Part shown: in pieces, positions 27,241-37,013 of the stretch
Layout: each line of letters opens with the position of its first letter
How positions within the stretch are numbered: position 1 is the first letter of the stretch
From: Pseudonocardia autotrophica
GTDB lineage: Bacteria > Actinomycetota > Actinomycetes > Mycobacteriales > Pseudonocardiaceae
Reading direction: 5' to 3'
DNA: 64,000 bases
NCBI RefSeq assembly: GCF_003945385.1
Contig: NZ_AP018920.1
Location: 1,922,001-1,986,000 of the forward strand
Program-made: the position numbers and the translations under genes
Notes under the pieces: generated by a model
What the model was told of the DNA's origin: nothing
What the model saw: the letters and a program-made list of their open reading frames with translations, nothing else
The model's database searches: none

Positions 27241-27559
27241 CCCGGCGCCGGCCGGGATCGCGTCCGGGCCTCCGGGGGGCCCTCCGGGCCGCACCCGCGC
27301 ACCGGGTGTCCGGGCCGATCGGCCCGTCTGGCACTATGGACGGGTTGCCAGCGCCGCGTGCGGTGCCCGGTGACGGTGGTGCGCGCCGGTCGAGAGGATC
27401 GTGCGCCGCGCGGGCCGTGCCGGAGCCCGCCACCCGGACGAGCGTCCCGCCGACGAGGTGTGGAGCGCCCGGGTGGCCCGGGGACAGACCCGGAACGGAC
27501 CGGATGGCACCGCACGACCTGCACGAATACGCACGACACACGAGGGACGGACCGTCGAC
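27241..27559 (+). promoter_or_regulatory. rplS promoter region and ~215-nt leader
   Basis: No gene is seen here. TCTGG-CACTAT-GG (hexamer at 27332-27337) is a probable extended -10, mirroring the rpsP one. The remaining ~215 nt to rplS would be an untranslated leader, GC-rich with several potential stems (e.g. GGGCCTCCGG/CCTCCGGGCC upstream of the -10). Ribosomal-protein feedback control is possible but not shown. Confidence 0.45.
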
Positions 27560-27919
27560 ATGAACACCCTGGACGCTCTGGAGGCGCAGAACCTGCGCTC
27601 CGACATCCCGAACTTCCGGCCCGGGGACACGCTCAAGGTGCACGTGAAGGTCATCGAGGGCAGCCGGACCCGTACCCAGGTCTTCCAGGGTGTGGTCATC
27701 CGCCGGCACGGCGCCGGCTCCCGGGAGACCTTCACCGTCCGCAAGATCTCGTTCGGGGTCGGCGTGGAGCGCACCTTCCCGGTGCACACGCCGAACATCG
27801 ACAAGATCGAGGTCGCGACCCGCGGTGACGTTCGCCGGGCGAAGCTGTACTACCTCCGTGACCTGCGCGGCAAGGCCGCGAAGATCAAGGAGCGTCGTCA
27901 GGCCCCGTCCGCGTCCTGA
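27560..27919 (+). CDS. rplS: 50S ribosomal protein L19
   Basis: Ribosomal protein L19 (119 aa) at the 30S-50S interface. Landmarks: [68 protein letters not shown] and [21 protein letters not shown] 27560 gives the family N-terminus. A small inverted repeat CGTCAC-n6-GTGACG (27921-27938) follows the stop. Confidence 0.98.
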   Translation: MNTLDALEAQNLRSDIPNFRPGDTLKVHVKVIEGSRTRTQVFQGVVIRRHGAGSRETFTVRKISFGVGVERTFPVHTPNIDKIEVATRGDVRRAKLYYLRDLRGKAAKIKERRQAPSAS

Positions 27920-27949
27920 CCGTCACCCCGTCGTGACGGGCGGGTGACG

Positions 27950-27955
27950 TAATCT
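27950..27955 (+). promoter_or_regulatory. -10-like element for leaderless lepB
   Basis: TAATCT ends 6 nt before the lepB GTG at 27962, the spacing expected if transcription starts on the start codon. Pattern-based only. Confidence 0.45.
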
Positions 27956-27961
27956 CGAACC

Positions 27962-30544
27962 GTGGCCTTCCCCGAGCTCCCCGATGACCGCCGGGCCCGC
28001 CCCCGGCGGTATCGCGGCAGCGATTCCCCCGAGCGCCCCGGTCGGCGACGGGCCCCCGAGGCCCCGCCGCCCGCGGACGCACCGGGTGGGGCGGGTTCCG
28101 AACAGGACTGGCTCCTGGGTGCTGCGCTGCAGCACGGCGTGCCGCCCCGGTCGGAGGACGATCCGGCCGAGCCCGCCTCGTACGGGGTGCGCACCCGGCA
28201 CGCCGAGCCCGAGCCGGAGGACGACCGCGACATGCCCGGCCGCTACCGCAACGGGTACGGCACCGTTGCCGGTGAGCACCGCGGCCGGCACGGATCCGGG
28301 AGCAACGGAGTCGCCGCGCCGGATCCCGACGGGTACGCCAACGGACACCAGCCGGGACACAGCGCCCCGGAGGGGCACGGTTCGCACAACGGGTACGTGC
28401 CGCCGCGCGCCCCCGGCCGCGGCGGCCCGCCCGGGGCCAACGGGGCCGTGACCGACGGCCCCGACTCGCTGCGGGCCCGCTACGCCGGACGGTTGAGCGA
28501 GGGCGAGAGCAACGGGTCCGGCGGCCGCAGGCGGGCCGAGGACCGTTCCTGGCCGCCGGCCGGCCGGCCCCGCCAGGACGACGGCGACGAGCCCCGCGCG
28601 CATCGCGCCGACGGCGGCGAACTCCGGTCCCGCCGGGCCCGTCCCGAGACCGACGACCCCCGCTCCGGCCGGTTCCGCCCGCGCGAGGGCGCCGAGCCCC
28701 GCTCGGGCCACTTCCGGCCGCCGGAGGCCGACGACCCCCGCTCCGGCCACCTCCGCCCGCCGGAGGCCGACGAGTTCCGCTCCGGTCGCGTCCGCCCGCC
28801 GGAGAGCGACGAACTCCGCCCGGGGCGCACCGGCGGCCACCGCCGTGCTGCGGGACCGGCCGGAGCTCCGCCGCGGTCCCCGGGTGCGGAGCCGCGCGGC
28901 GGTCACCGGCCGCCCGACGCACCGGGCAGGCACGGCGGCCCCGCGAACGGCAGCTGGATCGACCCCGCCGCCGAGCGCGGGTTCGATCCGGCCGCCGGTC
29001 CGGGCCACGACAACGGTCACGCCCGTCCGGTCGGTCGGGAGAACGGTCACGCCCGGCCGGCCGGCCGCGCGGACGGCGGATACGCCCGTCCCGCGGCGTT
29101 CGACGGCCCCCCGCCACATACACCCGATGGCCCGGTCCGGCGCCGTGACGCCGGTCGTGACGGCACGCTCCGTCCCGGCCCGTCCGGCGGACGGCACGGT
29201 GGCGAGCCCGGCGTCCCCACCGGTTACGAGGGCGCCCCGCGACGTCGTCCGGCAGGCCCCGAGCACGCTCCCGGCCCGGTCGCCCCCCGCACAGCGATCG
29301 GCCCGGACGGTGCCGTCGCACCGCCGGTCCGCCCGCAGGGGCCACCGTCCGGCCGGATGCCCTCCGCCCCGCTCCCGCGCAGCCCGCTGCCGCCGGAGGA
29401 GACCACGGTGTTCGGCGGCACGCCCGCCCCGCCCCGGGGCGCACCGCCCGCCGACGACGAGTTCACCCCGCCCGATGATGCCGAGGCGTTCGAGTCGGAG
29501 CCGCGCCGGCGCAGGGCCGGCCGTCCGGTCCCGGATGCGCCCGAGCCGTCCGACGAGCCGGATCCCGACGAGCAGCCCGACGACGCCGCTGCCGAGAGCA
29601 CGAACTCCCCGCGCTCGGGGCGGCACGGCGTGCCCGCGGTCGGGATCGCCGGCCGGATCGCCGCGCTCACCGGCCGGTCGAAGGCGACGCAGGGTGAGGA
29701 CGGGGAGAAGCGCCAGCTCGCGTTCTGGAAGGAGCTGTTGCTGCTCGCCGGTGTCGCGCTGCTGCTGACGGTGCTGATCCAGACGTTCCTGGCGAAGGTC
29801 TACGTGATCCCGTCCGGGTCGATGGAAACGACCCTGCACGGCTGCCCCGGCTGCACGAACGACCGGGTGCTCGTCGACAAGGTGACGTACAACTTCACCG
29901 ACGTGTCGCCGGGTGACATCGTGGTCTTCCGGGGAACGGAGGGCTGGAGCGCCGAGACCTCCACCGGCGGCGGATCGACCAACCCGATCCTGCGCGGGCT
30001 GGAGACGGTCGGCTCGCTCGTCGGTTTCGCCCCGCCGGACGAGAAGGACTTCGTCAAGCGGGTGATCGCGGTCGGCGGCCAGACGGTGGCCTGCTGCGAC
30101 GCGTTGAACCAGGTCATGGTGGACGGCCAGCCCCTGGAGGAGCCCTACGTCTACTACCTGCCGGAGGCCGGTCCGGCCCGGCAGATCCCGTTCGGACCGG
30201 TGACGGTGCCCGAGGGCGAGTACTGGATGATGGGCGACTCCCGGAACAACTCGGCCGACTCCCGGGCGGCCGGGCACGGACCGATCCCGGACGGGAACGT
30301 CATCGGCAAGGCACGGCTGATCGTGCTGCCGTTCGACCGGTTCGGCTGGCTCGGCTCGGCCAATCCGCAGACCGCCACCGCGTCCGCGGCACCGGGGCTG
30401 CCCGACGGTCTCCCGCTGGCCCTCGGCATGATGGGGGCCCTGCCGTTCGCACTCGGCCGGCGTCGCATGTTGCGGGCCCGCGCCGAGGCCGAGCGGTTCC
30501 TGCCCGCAGTGCGCCCCCCGTCGGGGTGGCGCCGGAGATCCTGA
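27962..30544 (+). CDS. lepB: Signal peptidase I with very long disordered N-terminal region
   Basis: An 860-aa protein, roughly three times usual LepB length. Residues 1 to ~585 are low-complexity, rich in Arg/Pro/Gly/Asp/Glu, and include 13-residue repeats of the type [13 protein letters not shown] around residues 230-285. A membrane helix ([20 protein letters not shown]) follows, then the S26 domain. Catalytic Ser ~620 is in PSGSMETTL and Lys ~699 in [28 protein letters not shown] is the final box, followed by a C-terminal hydrophobic stretch. The signal peptidase function (cleaving secretory precursors on the outer face) is secure; the role of the cytosolic tail is unknown. A downstream start would give a shorter protein, but the frame shows normal GC3 bias throughout. 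Confidence 0.92.
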   Translation: MAFPELPDDRRARPRRYRGSDSPERPGRRRAPEAPPPADAPGGAGSEQDWLLGAALQHGVPPRSEDDPAEPASYGVRTRHAEPEPEDDRDMPGRYRNGYGTVAGEHRGRHGSGSNGVAAPDPDGYANGHQPGHSAPEGHGSHNGYVPPRAPGRGGPPGANGAVTDGPDSLRARYAGRLSEGESNGSGGRRRAEDRSWPPAGRPRQDDGDEPRAHRADGGELRSRRARPETDDPRSGRFRPREGAEPRSGHFRPPEADDPRSGHLRPPEADEFRSGRVRPPESDELRPGRTGGHRRAAGPAGAPPRSPGAEPRGGHRPPDAPGRHGGPANGSWIDPAAERGFDPAAGPGHDNGHARPVGRENGHARPAGRADGGYARPAAFDGPPPHTPDGPVRRRDAGRDGTLRPGPSGGRHGGEPGVPTGYEGAPRRRPAGPEHAPGPVAPRTAIGPDGAVAPPVRPQGPPSGRMPSAPLPRSPLPPEETTVFGGTPAPPRGAPPADDEFTPPDDAEAFESEPRRRRAGRPVPDAPEPSDEPDPDEQPDDAAAESTNSPRSGRHGVPAVGIAGRIAALTGRSKATQGEDGEKRQLAFWKELLLLAGVALLLTVLIQTFLAKVYVIPSGSMETTLHGCPGCTNDRVLVDKVTYNFTDVSPGDIVVFRGTEGWSAETSTGGGSTNPILRGLETVGSLVGFAPPDEKDFVKRVIAVGGQTVACCDALNQVMVDGQPLEEPYVYYLPEAGPARQIPFGPVTVPEGEYWMMGDSRNNSADSRAAGHGPIPDGNVIGKARLIVLPFDRFGWLGSANPQTATASAAPGLPDGLPLALGMMGALPFALGRRRMLRARAEAERFLPAVRPPSGWRRRS

Positions 30545-31437
30545 CCGGGAGCACCGTGCCGGTTCCCCCGCACCGAGCCCGACCGGCCGCGGCGACCCGT
30601 CGCGCCCGACCGGCCCGGCGACGCCCGCCCCGGGTGCTGCCCGACGGGCTGCGTCCGCCGCGTGCCGTGGTCCGCGACGCCGGGAGCTGGACGTTGCAGT
30701 CGGTGCTGCAGCGATACGGCCTCGGCCCGGTCGCTGGGGTGGACGAGGCGGGTCGCGGTGCGAGCGCGGGGCCGCTGGTGATCGCGGCGTGCGTGCTGCG
30801 CCCCGGCGACGCGAAGGCGCTCGACGGGCTCACCGACTCCAAGCTGCTGACGCCGTCGGCCCGGGAGTACTGGTTCGGCCGGATCACCGGGCGGGCCGTC
30901 GACCGGGCGGTGATCGTCGTCCCGCCGGCGGAGGTCGACCGGCGCGGCGTGCACGTCGCGAACATCGAGGGGATGCGGCGGGCGGTCGCCGGGCTCACCG
31001 TCGCACCCCCCGGGTACGTGCTGACTGACGGTTTCGCCGTGCGCGGGTTCGGCCGCCCGGCCCTCGCGGTGCCGAAGGGCGACCAGGTCGCGGCCTGTAT
31101 CGCGGCCGCGTCGGTGCTGGCGAAGGTCACCCGGGACCGCATCATGACCGAGCTCGACGCCGTGCACGACCGGTACGGGTTCGCCGTGCACAAGGGCTAC
31201 AACACCCCCGATCACGAGGCGGCACTGTACGAGCACGGACCGTGTGCGGAGCATCGGTTCTCGTTCGCGAACGTCGCCGCGGTGGCCGGGCGCGGGGCCC
31301 CGATCGGGCTGGTCCACAATGAGGAGGTCCCTGAAGGGAACGAGGAGGTCCCTGAGGGGGTGGACGGAGCCGCCGAGGAGGCGGATCCGACTCGATGGGA
31401 GCCGATGGAGATCGTCACAGGAGGAGCGGGCCGGTGA
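30526..31437 (+). CDS. rnhB: Ribonuclease HII
   Basis: RNase HII (about 293-303 aa) that removes misincorporated ribonucleotides and RNA primers. Active-site signatures: [40 protein letters not shown] and [21 protein letters not shown]. The basic N-terminal extension (~45 residues) and a C-terminal acidic tail with the duplicated NEEVPEG heptad are extra. GTG 30526 overlaps lepB by 19 nt; GTG 30556 with GGGAG upstream is an equally plausible start. Stop overlaps the next GTG. Confidence 0.94.
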   Translation: MAPEILTGSTVPVPPHRARPAAATRRARPARRRPPRVLPDGLRPPRAVVRDAGSWTLQSVLQRYGLGPVAGVDEAGRGASAGPLVIAACVLRPGDAKALDGLTDSKLLTPSAREYWFGRITGRAVDRAVIVVPPAEVDRRGVHVANIEGMRRAVAGLTVAPPGYVLTDGFAVRGFGRPALAVPKGDQVAACIAAASVLAKVTRDRIMTELDAVHDRYGFAVHKGYNTPDHEAALYEHGPCAEHRFSFANVAAVAGRGAPIGLVHNEEVPEGNEEVPEGVDGAAEEADPTRWEPMEIVTGGAGR

Positions 31438-31757
31438 GCGCCGAGGATCTCGAGAAGTACGAGACCGAGATGGAGCTCACGCTCTACAAGGAGTACCGCG
31501 ACATCGTCGCCCAGTTCTCCTACGTGGTGGAGACGGAGCGCAGGTTCTACCTGGCCAACTCGGTGGACGTCGCGCCGCGCAACGCCGACGGCGAGGTGTA
31601 CTTCGAGGTGCGCATGTCCGACGCGTGGGTGTGGGACATGTACCGGCCCGCGCGGTTCGTGAAGAACGTGCGGGTGGTGACGTTCAAGGACGTCAACATC
31701 GAGGAGCTGGACACCCCCGACCTGCGGCTGCCGGGCGACGAGGCGTTCCCGGGCTGA
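31434..31757 (+). CDS. DUF2469 family protein
   Basis: A 107-aa acidic protein strongly conserved in actinobacteria next to rnhB. Landmarks: [61 protein letters not shown] and [17 protein letters not shown] overlaps the rnhB stop, with GGAGGAG upstream. No function is established for the family; conserved linkage to rnhB and yraN hints at nucleic-acid metabolism (inference). Confidence 0.93.
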   Translation: MSAEDLEKYETEMELTLYKEYRDIVAQFSYVVETERRFYLANSVDVAPRNADGEVYFEVRMSDAWVWDMYRPARFVKNVRVVTFKDVNIEELDTPDLRLPGDEAFPG

Positions 31758-31830
31758 GCCCCGCACCCGCCGGCGCCGGACCGCGCCCGCGAGGGCAGGG
31801 GTGACCGCGGGGCCGCGGTCCCCGGTGCCG

Positions 31831-31857
31831 ATCCACAGGTGCCCGATCCATCCACAG
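31831..31857 (+). repeat. 27-bp element upstream of yraN (copy A)
   Basis: ATCCACAGGT...ATCCACAG with two TCCACAG words. It matches the reverse strand of 37907-37933 at 25 of 27 positions and ends exactly 49 nt before the yraN ATG, just as copy B ends 49 nt before the M23 start. Confidence 0.85.
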
Positions 31858-31906
31858 GTTCGCGATCGGTGGGTGCAGCGCACCTGCGTGCCCCGATCGT
31901 GGACGC

Positions 31907-32269
31907 ATGGCTGCGAAGGACGAGCTCGGCCGCCGCGGTGAGGACACCGCCGCCGAGTACCTACAGCGGGAACACGGAATGGTCGTGCTGTCCCGCAACT
32001 GGCGGTGCCGGGCGGGCGAGCTCGACATCGTGGCGACCGACCGGGAACGCCGGCTCGTCGTCTGCGAGGTGAAGACCCGCTCCGGCACCCGGTTCGGCGA
32101 GCCCGCCGAGGCGATCACCGCGCACAAGATCCGGCGGATCAGGGGTCTCGCGCACGAGTGGATGGCCGCCCATCGCCTGCCCTGGCTGGAGCTGCGGTTC
32201 GACGTCGTCGCCGTGCTGATGCCGCCGGGCGGGCCCGCGACGCTGGTGCACTACCCGGGCGCGTTCTGA
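31907..32269 (+). CDS. yraN: YraN/UPF0102 family nuclease-fold protein
   Basis: A 120-aa protein of the UPF0102 family, a minimal PD-(D/E)XK nuclease fold. Landmarks: LGRRGEDTAAEYLQREHGMV, RCRAGELDIVATDRERRLVV (E-x-D) and VCEVKTRSGTRFGEP (E-x-K). Conserved linkage yraN-comM-dprA suggests work on single-stranded or incoming DNA, though no biochemical role is settled. Its stop overlaps the comM start (TGATG). Confidence 0.94.
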   Translation: MAAKDELGRRGEDTAAEYLQREHGMVVLSRNWRCRAGELDIVATDRERRLVVCEVKTRSGTRFGEPAEAITAHKIRRIRGLAHEWMAAHRLPWLELRFDVVAVLMPPGGPATLVHYPGAF

Positions 32270-33789
32270 TGGGCCCGCCGGCGCGGGTGTGGTCGGTCGC
32301 CCTGCACGGGGTCGACGGTGTCCCGGTCGAGATCGAGACCGTGGTCGGTGGCGGGATCCCCGGGGTGCACCTGGTCGGGCTGCCGGATGCGTCGCTGCAG
32401 GAGGCCAAGGACCGGGTGCGGTCGGCGGTGGTGCACTCCGGGCGGGCCTGGCCGAACGAGCGGATCGTCCTGGCGCTGTCCCCGGCGACCCTGCGCAAGA
32501 CCGGCTCGCGCTTCGACGTGGCGCTGGCCTGCGGAGTACTGGCCGCCACCGGGGCGATCCCGCCCGACCGGCTGCGTGGCACCGCGCTGCTCGGTGAGCT
32601 GGCACTCGACGGCCGGCTGCGGCCGGTGCGCGGTGTGCTGCCGTGCCTGCTCGCCGCCCGGGATGCGGGAATGGTCCGGGCGGTCGTGCCCCGCGCGGTG
32701 CTCGCCGAGGCGTCGTTGGTCGACGGCCTCGACGCGCGCTGTGCCGACCGGCTCGCCGACGTGCTCGACTGGGCGGCGGGTACCCGTGAGCTGGACCGGC
32801 TGCCCGCCGCCGGCGCGTCCGATCCGGCCCCCGGCGCCGCGGCGCCGGAGCTGTCCGACGTGCTCGGGCAGGATGACGCGCGGCGGGCGCTGGAGATCGC
32901 CGCGGCCGGCGGGCACCACCTGCTGATGGTCGGTCCCCCCGGGACCGGCAAGACGATGCTGGCCCAGCGGATCGTCGGCCTGCTCCCCGAACTGGGCCGG
33001 TCCGAGGCGTTGCAGCTGGCCGCGATCCGCTCGGTCGCCGGGCGGCTCGGGGAGTCCGCACCGTTGAGCGTGCTCGCGCCGTTCGTGGCGCCGCACCACT
33101 CGGCGTCGGTCGCGGCGCTGCTCGGCGGCGGCAGCGGGGTGGCGCGGCCGGGTGCGGTGTCATTGGCCCATCGGGGGGTGCTCTTCCTCGACGAGTGCCC
33201 GCACTGGCCGGCGACCGCGCTGGACTCGCTGCGGACCCCGCTGGAGGAGGGGGAGGTGCGATTGTCCCGCGCCGACGGGACGGTGCGCTACCCGGCGCGT
33301 TTCCAGCTGGTGCTGGCCGCCAATCCGTGCCCGTGCGCGCCACCGGTCGACCGGGACTGCCGCTGCCGGTCCGATGTCCGCCGTCGCTACCTGTCCCGGC
33401 TGTCCGGGCCGCTGCTGGACCGGGTGGACCTGCGGGTGCAGATGTCCCCGGTGACGGTGCTGTCGGCGGCCGAGGAACGCGGCGAGGACACCGCGACCGT
33501 CCGGGCCCGGGTGCTCGAGGCGCGCGCGACCGCCGTCGAGCGCTGGTCGGCCGACGGCTGGCGGTGCAACGCGGAGGTACCCGGCACCGTGCTGCGGTCC
33601 CGGTTCCGGTTGCCGCCCACGGTGCTGGCCTCGCTGGAGGCACGGCTGGAGGCGGGGGAGCTCAGCGCGCGTGGCGTCGATCGGGCGATGCGAGTGGCTT
33701 GGACCCTGGCCGATCTCTCCGGCGCCGGTCGACCCGACCGCGCCGACGTCGACGCCGCGCTCTACTTCCGGGACCGGGGTGCCGCATGA
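32269..33789 (+). CDS. comM: ComM/Mg-chelatase-like AAA+ ATPase
   Basis: A 506-aa AAA+ helicase-type protein of the YifB/ComM family. N-terminal Lon-like domain: VEIETVVGGGIPGVHLVGLP and SDVLGQDDARRALEIAAAGG at the domain border. Walker A is MVGPPGTGKTMLAQR; Walker B is VLFLDECPHW; sensor region is FQLVLAANPCPC with a Cys-rich loop. ComM of naturally competent bacteria promotes branch migration of incoming DNA (established). The ATG overlaps the yraN stop, and the stop overlaps dprA. Confidence 0.95.
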   Translation: MGPPARVWSVALHGVDGVPVEIETVVGGGIPGVHLVGLPDASLQEAKDRVRSAVVHSGRAWPNERIVLALSPATLRKTGSRFDVALACGVLAATGAIPPDRLRGTALLGELALDGRLRPVRGVLPCLLAARDAGMVRAVVPRAVLAEASLVDGLDARCADRLADVLDWAAGTRELDRLPAAGASDPAPGAAAPELSDVLGQDDARRALEIAAAGGHHLLMVGPPGTGKTMLAQRIVGLLPELGRSEALQLAAIRSVAGRLGESAPLSVLAPFVAPHHSASVAALLGGGSGVARPGAVSLAHRGVLFLDECPHWPATALDSLRTPLEEGEVRLSRADGTVRYPARFQLVLAANPCPCAPPVDRDCRCRSDVRRRYLSRLSGPLLDRVDLRVQMSPVTVLSAAEERGEDTATVRARVLEARATAVERWSADGWRCNAEVPGTVLRSRFRLPPTVLASLEARLEAGELSARGVDRAMRVAWTLADLSGAGRPDRADVDAALYFRDRGAA

Positions 33790-34958
33790 TCCCGCCGGCT
33801 GCGCCCGCCCCGCGCGCCGCGGCGGTCCCCGAGGAGATCATCCGGGCACGCGCCTATCTGCTGCGCACGGTCGAGCCGCCGAGCCGGGATCTGGTGCGGC
33901 TGATCGAACAGCACGGCCCGGTCGAGGCCGCGGACCGGTTGCGCCGGGGTGCGGTGCCCGAGGCGCTGCTGGAGCGGGCGGCGGCCCGCCGCGACACCGA
34001 CACCTCCGAGGCCGACCTCGCGGATGCCGCGGCGGCCGGGGCCCGGCTGCTGGTGCCGGAGGACCCGCAGTGGCCGGGCTGGCAGTTCGCGGCGTTCGGC
34101 AACGCCCGGCGGGCCGATCTCGCGCCACCGGTGGCGCTGTGGGCCCGGGGCCCCGGCGATCCCTCCGCCCTGGCGGACCGGTCGGTGACGGTCGTCGGGG
34201 CCAGGGACGCGACCCGGTACGGCCTGCACGCCGCCGCCGACTTCGCCTCGGTGCTGGCCCGCAACGGCGTCGCGGTGTTCTCCGGTGCCGCGTTCGGCAT
34301 CGACGCCGCGGCGCACCGCGGAGCGCTGTCGGCGGGTGGCCGGACGGTCGCGGTGCTGGCCTGCGGCCCGGACCGGGTCTATCCGGCTGCGCACGCCGGG
34401 CTGATCGAGCGGATCGCGGCCACCGGCCTGGTCCTCACCGAGTACCCGCCCGGCACCACCCCGGGCAGGCTCCGCTTCCTGGTCCGGAACCGGCTGCTCG
34501 CGGCGTTGGGGGCGGGCTGCCTGGTGGTCGAGGCGGGCACCCGCAGCGGTTCGAAGCGGACGGCGTCGGACTCGCTGGCCCTCGGACGTCCGCTCATGGC
34601 GCTGCCGGGCCCGGTGACCTCGGCGATGTCGGTCGGCTGCCACGAGATGATCCGCAGCAGGCAGGCGGAGCTGGTCGGCCGCCCCGAAGACGTCCTGGAG
34701 ATCATCGGCAGGCTCGGCATCGACCTCGCGCCGGAGCGGGTCGCCGAGCGGCGCCCCACCGACGGGCTCGCCCCCGGGACGCTCGCGGTGCACGACGCGC
34801 TCCCGGCCCGTGCGGCGTGGCCCGCCCGCCGGATCGGCGAGATCGCGGGCGTCGCGCCGGACTCGGTGCGGATCGCGCTGGTCGAGCTGGAGGAGCGCGG
34901 CCTCGCCGAGTACCACCAGGGGCTCTGGCAGCGTCCGGCGCGCCGGAGCGGTCCTTGA
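33786..34958 (+). CDS. dprA: DNA-processing protein DprA
   Basis: A 390-aa Rossmann-fold ssDNA-binding protein that loads RecA during transformation. Landmarks: [68 protein letters not shown] and [20 protein letters not shown], then a C-terminal winged helix. The ATG overlaps comM by 4 nt, making yraN-comM-dprA one translation-coupled unit. Whether the organism is competent cannot be judged from the window. Confidence 0.94.
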   Translation: MIPPAAPAPRAAAVPEEIIRARAYLLRTVEPPSRDLVRLIEQHGPVEAADRLRRGAVPEALLERAAARRDTDTSEADLADAAAAGARLLVPEDPQWPGWQFAAFGNARRADLAPPVALWARGPGDPSALADRSVTVVGARDATRYGLHAAADFASVLARNGVAVFSGAAFGIDAAAHRGALSAGGRTVAVLACGPDRVYPAAHAGLIERIAATGLVLTEYPPGTTPGRLRFLVRNRLLAALGAGCLVVEAGTRSGSKRTASDSLALGRPLMALPGPVTSAMSVGCHEMIRSRQAELVGRPEDVLEIIGRLGIDLAPERVAERRPTDGLAPGTLAVHDALPARAAWPARRIGEIAGVAPDSVRIALVELEERGLAEYHQGLWQRPARRSGP

Positions 34959-34989
34959 CCGGGCACCCCGGGGCGCGCACCGTCCGTGC

Positions 34990-35928
34990 ATGGCGAGCAC
35001 ACGGACCGGCGCGGCCGACCCCGACGACGGCCTCGCCCCGGAGGTCTCCGCCGTACTGGCGGCCTTCACCGGGCACCTGCTGCACGAGCGCGGCCGGTCG
35101 CCGCACACCGTGCGCGGGTACCGCTCCGATCTCACCGATCTGCTGCGCGACCTTCCCGGACTCGGGGCGCTGGATCTGGAGCACCTGCGCAGGCGGCTGG
35201 CCGCGACGCACGCCGCCGGTGCCGGGCGGGCCACCGTGGCCCGTCGCACGGCCGCCGCCCGGACGTTCTGTGCCTGGGCGGTCCGGACCGGGCGCCTCAC
35301 CCACGACCCGGCCGCCCGGCTCGGCTCGCCGGGTGCGGTCACGGTGCTGCCCGAGGTCCCGGCCGCCGACGAGGCGGCCGCCGTCCTCGACGCGGCGATC
35401 TCCGGAGCGACCGAGGACCATCCGGAGGCGCTGCGCGACCTGCTGGTCCTCGAACTGCTCTACGGGACCGGGATCCGGGTCGCCGAGCTCTGTGGCCTGG
35501 ATCTGGACCGGGTCGACGAACCCGGCCGCACCCTGCGGGTCAGGGGCAAGGGCGATCGTGAACGGACGGTCGTGTTCGGTGTCCCGGCGGGGCGGGCGGT
35601 GCGCCGCTGGCTCGAACACGGCCGGCCCGCGCTGGCGACGCCGGCCTCGCCTGCGGCGCTCCTGCTCGGGGTGCGGGGCGGGCGGCTCGATCCGCGGGTG
35701 GCGCGCACGGTCGTGCACCGCGCGATGCAGGCCGTGCCGGGCGCCACCGACGTCGGGCCGCACGGGCTGCGGCACGCCGCAGCCACGCATCTCCTGGAGG
35801 GCGGAGCCGACCTTCGTTACGTACAGGAGTTGCTTGGTCACGCTACGCTGTCAACGACACAGCTCTACACACACGTGACCGTTGATCGGCTGAAGGTGGT
35901 TCATGACCAGGCCCACCCTCGGGCGTGA
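34990..35928 (+). CDS. xerC: Tyrosine recombinase XerC
   Basis: Site-specific recombinase (312 aa) that resolves chromosome dimers at dif. SAM-like N-terminal domain: [20 protein letters not shown]. Catalytic residues: Arg in [16 protein letters not shown], Lys in [26 protein letters not shown] (HxxR), [16 protein letters not shown] (His and nucleophilic Tyr). The last 38 codons have unusual A/T third positions (14 of 38), starting before and overlapping the whiG start at 35903. Confidence 0.94.
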   Translation: MASTRTGAADPDDGLAPEVSAVLAAFTGHLLHERGRSPHTVRGYRSDLTDLLRDLPGLGALDLEHLRRRLAATHAAGAGRATVARRTAAARTFCAWAVRTGRLTHDPAARLGSPGAVTVLPEVPAADEAAAVLDAAISGATEDHPEALRDLLVLELLYGTGIRVAELCGLDLDRVDEPGRTLRVRGKGDRERTVVFGVPAGRAVRRWLEHGRPALATPASPAALLLGVRGGRLDPRVARTVVHRAMQAVPGATDVGPHGLRHAAATHLLEGGADLRYVQELLGHATLSTTQLYTHVTVDRLKVVHDQAHPRA

Positions 35929-36949
35929 GGCGCCTCTCCCGGCGTCCGTCCGGCCCCCTGCGTTCCCCGGCGCCCCCGCGCCGGCCCTCGACCGGGGCGT
36001 GGACGGTGCGCCGGCGCCGTACAGCACCCTGGCAGCCGTCCCCGAACCGCCCCCGCGCGAACCGGTGCGCTCCCGCGCCGGGCGCACCGGCCCCGGGCCG
36101 GTCCGGGCCGCTGCCCACGGGCGGATGGCGCTGGTCCCGGGCGGCGGTGCGGCGGCGGCCGACACGCCCGGGTCCGCACGGGATCACCTGATCGAGACCG
36201 TCGACGCGGGGGAGGTGCCGCTGTGGCGGGCGTTCCTCGCGCACCGGTGCCCGGACGTGCGGCGCCGGCTCGTGGAGTGCCACGGCCGGCTGGTCCGGGG
36301 GGTCGGGACGAAGCTCGCGGTGCGGCTGCCCGCCTCGATCGAGCTGTCCGACCTGATGCAGGCGGGCACGTTCGGCCTGATGGATGCGATCGACCGGTTC
36401 GACCCGGTCCGCGGGGCTCGTTTCGAGGGTTACGCGGCCCAGCGGATACGCGGCGCGATGCTCGACGAGCTGCGCGCCCAGGACTGGGTGCCGCGGACGG
36501 TGCGGGCCCGGGTCCGGGAGGTCGAGCGCGCCAGGGACGTCCTGCAGTCCAGGGCGGGACGGCCGGCGACCGACCGGGAGCTCGCGGCCGAGCTGGGCAT
36601 CGGTGTGCGGGAGCTGCGGCACGCGGTCCGGCCCCGGCACCTGGTCAGTGCCGAGGACCTGGCGGAGAACGCGATGCCGGGCCAGGACGGGCTGTCCGTC
36701 CTGGTCGGTGACGACTCCGGGGATCCGGTTGCCGTGGTGGTCCGCCGGGAGACCTCGCAGGAGCTGCGAGCGGCGATCGCCCAGCTCGGTGAGCGGGACC
36801 GGATCGTTCTGGAGCTGTACTACCTGCAGAACCTGACGCTCGCCGAGATCGGCGCCCTGCTCGGGATCACCGAGTCCCGGGTGTGTCAGCTGCACTCCCG
36901 GATGATCACGCGGCTGCGTGGCCGGATGGCGCACGCGATCGCCGGCTGA
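35903..36949 (+). CDS. whiG: RNA polymerase sigma factor, WhiG/FliA family
   Basis: A 348-aa sigma-28-type factor. Residues ~1-95 are a Pro/Ala/Arg-rich extension of unknown role. Region 2 includes [40 protein letters not shown] and [20 protein letters not shown]. Region 3 has [20 protein letters not shown]. Region 4 has [20 protein letters not shown] and [20 protein letters not shown]. WhiG drives sporulation gene expression in Streptomyces; here the regulon is unknown. The ATG at 35903 lies inside xerC; a start nearer residue 95 is possible. Confidence 0.93.
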   Translation: MTRPTLGREAPLPASVRPPAFPGAPAPALDRGVDGAPAPYSTLAAVPEPPPREPVRSRAGRTGPGPVRAAAHGRMALVPGGGAAAADTPGSARDHLIETVDAGEVPLWRAFLAHRCPDVRRRLVECHGRLVRGVGTKLAVRLPASIELSDLMQAGTFGLMDAIDRFDPVRGARFEGYAAQRIRGAMLDELRAQDWVPRTVRARVREVERARDVLQSRAGRPATDRELAAELGIGVRELRHAVRPRHLVSAEDLAENAMPGQDGLSVLVGDDSGDPVAVVVRRETSQELRAAIAQLGERDRIVLELYYLQNLTLAEIGALLGITESRVCQLHSRMITRLRGRMAHAIAG

Positions 36950-36960
36950 CCGGCCGGCCG

Positions 36961-37002
36961 GCACGGGTCTGTCCGCACGGGTCTGTCGGCACGGGTCCGT
37001 CC
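36961..37002. repeat. Three 14-bp tandem repeats between whiG and M23 gene
   Basis: GCACGGGTCTGTCC repeats three times (36961, 36975, 36989; third copy with one change). It lies between the convergent ends of whiG and the M23 gene. Confidence 0.85.
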
Positions 37003-37013
37003 GGCCAGGCGGG

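Noticed and set aside
31831..31857. DnaA-box pair as a replication origin
   Set aside because: Only two partial matches per site, no AT-rich region, no dnaA/dnaN nearby.
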